Part shown: in pieces, positions 63,346-64,000 of the stretch
How the letters are laid out: each line of letters begins with the position of its first letter
Position numbering within the stretch: the stretch's first letter is position 1
NCBI RefSeq assembly: GCF_000003815.2
Contig: NC_049997.1
Span: 9,009,812-9,073,811 of the forward strand
Source: Branchiostoma floridae
Taxonomy: Eukaryota; Chordata; Leptocardii; Amphioxiformes; Branchiostomatidae
Reading direction: 5' to 3'
Length of the DNA: 64,000 nucleotides
Translations under genes and position numbers: made by a program
The notes under the pieces: generated by a model
Seen by the model: only the letters and a program-made list of their open reading frames with translations
Database searches by the model: none
What the model was told of the DNA's origin: nothing

Positions 63346-63995
63346 GCTTACTAGTGTTATCAAGAACTAAATAAATCAACATTCTTTATAAATTACATTG
63401 TTCTCCTAGCTGTGTCTATAAACTTAATTTGCTAGCTTGTTGATTTAAAGTGTAACTAGATCTTATCTTTCCATGTTTCTCTATTTTGCAACTTGAGACA
63501 TTCGAACCAAAACAATGAATACACAACTAATTTCCGAGAGAAAAAAGTCTTACGATTTATTTATTTTGTTGTCTTCTAAGGAATACTTTTACGTGTTGTG
63601 CAATATCTAAAGCTAAGGGCACAACCCACCGTGCAAATACGTGCTGTCTACATGTGTACCAAAACTTGGTTAACCTTTTGGGATCCGTATGTAAGTGTTA
63701 AATACCGCCTCAGTACGAACTCGTAGCTATGGGGAATCCGACGGATTTTGGAGCACGCAGACACGCCCTAGAACTTAACGAGCAGGCAAGACTTTGTGTG
63801 CTATCGGGCTTTAGTTGTGTATTCATTGTTTTGGTTCGAATGTCTCAAGTTGCAAAATAGAGAAACATGGAAAGATAAGATCTAGTTACACTTTAAATCA
63901 ACAAGCTAGCAAATTAAGTTTATAGACACAGCTAGGAGAACAATGTAATTTATAAAGAATGTTGATTTATTTAGTTCTTGATAACACTAGTAAGC
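63346..63995. repeat. Inverted repeat, 185-bp arms, 280-bp spacer
   Basis: 63346-63530 and 63811-63995 are complementary base for base as far as could be checked by eye (outer ends GCTTACTAGTG / CACTAGTAAGC; inner ends CACAACTAA / TTAGTTGTG). Such long identical arms fit a recent terminal-inverted-repeat element. The spacer has no coding frame. No target duplication is visible, though the right flank has only five bases before the window ends. Confidence 0.85.
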
Positions 63996-64000
63996 CTCGG

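Overview
The window is eukaryotic animal DNA: AT-rich, with split genes whose introns follow GT...AG and many transposon scars. Gene content (a RAB21 orthologue, ST8Sia-type and ST6GalNAc-type sialyltransferases, and a domain-shuffled Ig/serine protease/EGF/C-type lectin gene) together with the high MITE and LINE load suggests an invertebrate deuterostome, most likely a cephalochordate (Branchiostoma). That is an inference from gene content, not from a database match.

Layout. (1) 50-1755 (+): last four exons of a SET-domain protein. (2) 4540-10622 (+): complete six-exon RAB21 with a promoter carrying a perfect TCTCGCGAGA element; its first intron holds a 1.54-kb PIF/Harbinger-like non-autonomous transposon. 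(3) 13722-17438 and 19226-22459 (+): two complete ST8Sia-like sialyltransferases, separated by a truncated LINE. (4) 34785 down to 26507 (-), with further EGF exons to about 23.9 kb: one large secreted gene reading signal peptide, 2 Ig, trypsin-like protease, 3 EGF, 2 C-type lectin domains, then an unsettled 3' end with more EGF exons. (5) 35-39.5 kb: intergenic repeats. (6) 39830-43350 (+): complete ST6GalNAc-like sialyltransferase whose last splice acceptor is triplicated. (7) 43.8-46.2 kb: LINE reverse transcriptase interrupted by a 100-N assembly gap. (8) 50308-54275 and 56329-59591 (+): two more complete ST8Sia-like genes inside a segmental tandem duplication. (9) 62901-63013 (+): first exon of a third gene of that type, followed by a 185-bp-arm inverted repeat that runs to the window edge.

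Six sialyltransferase genes (five ST8Sia-like, one partial; one ST6GalNAc-like) therefore flank one secreted lectin-protease gene. The sialyltransferases are type II Golgi proteins that add sialic acid to glycans. The lectin-protease is predicted to be extracellular, with QPD-type (galactose-type) C-type lectin sites and an intact catalytic triad. A link between the two, glycan writers beside a glycan-reading protease, is speculative; physical linkage is all the sequence shows.

Exon coordinates were assigned by hand from splice signals, reading phase and family motifs. All multi-exon models listed as complete keep phase throughout. Transposon family names rest on terminal repeats and target-site duplications only.
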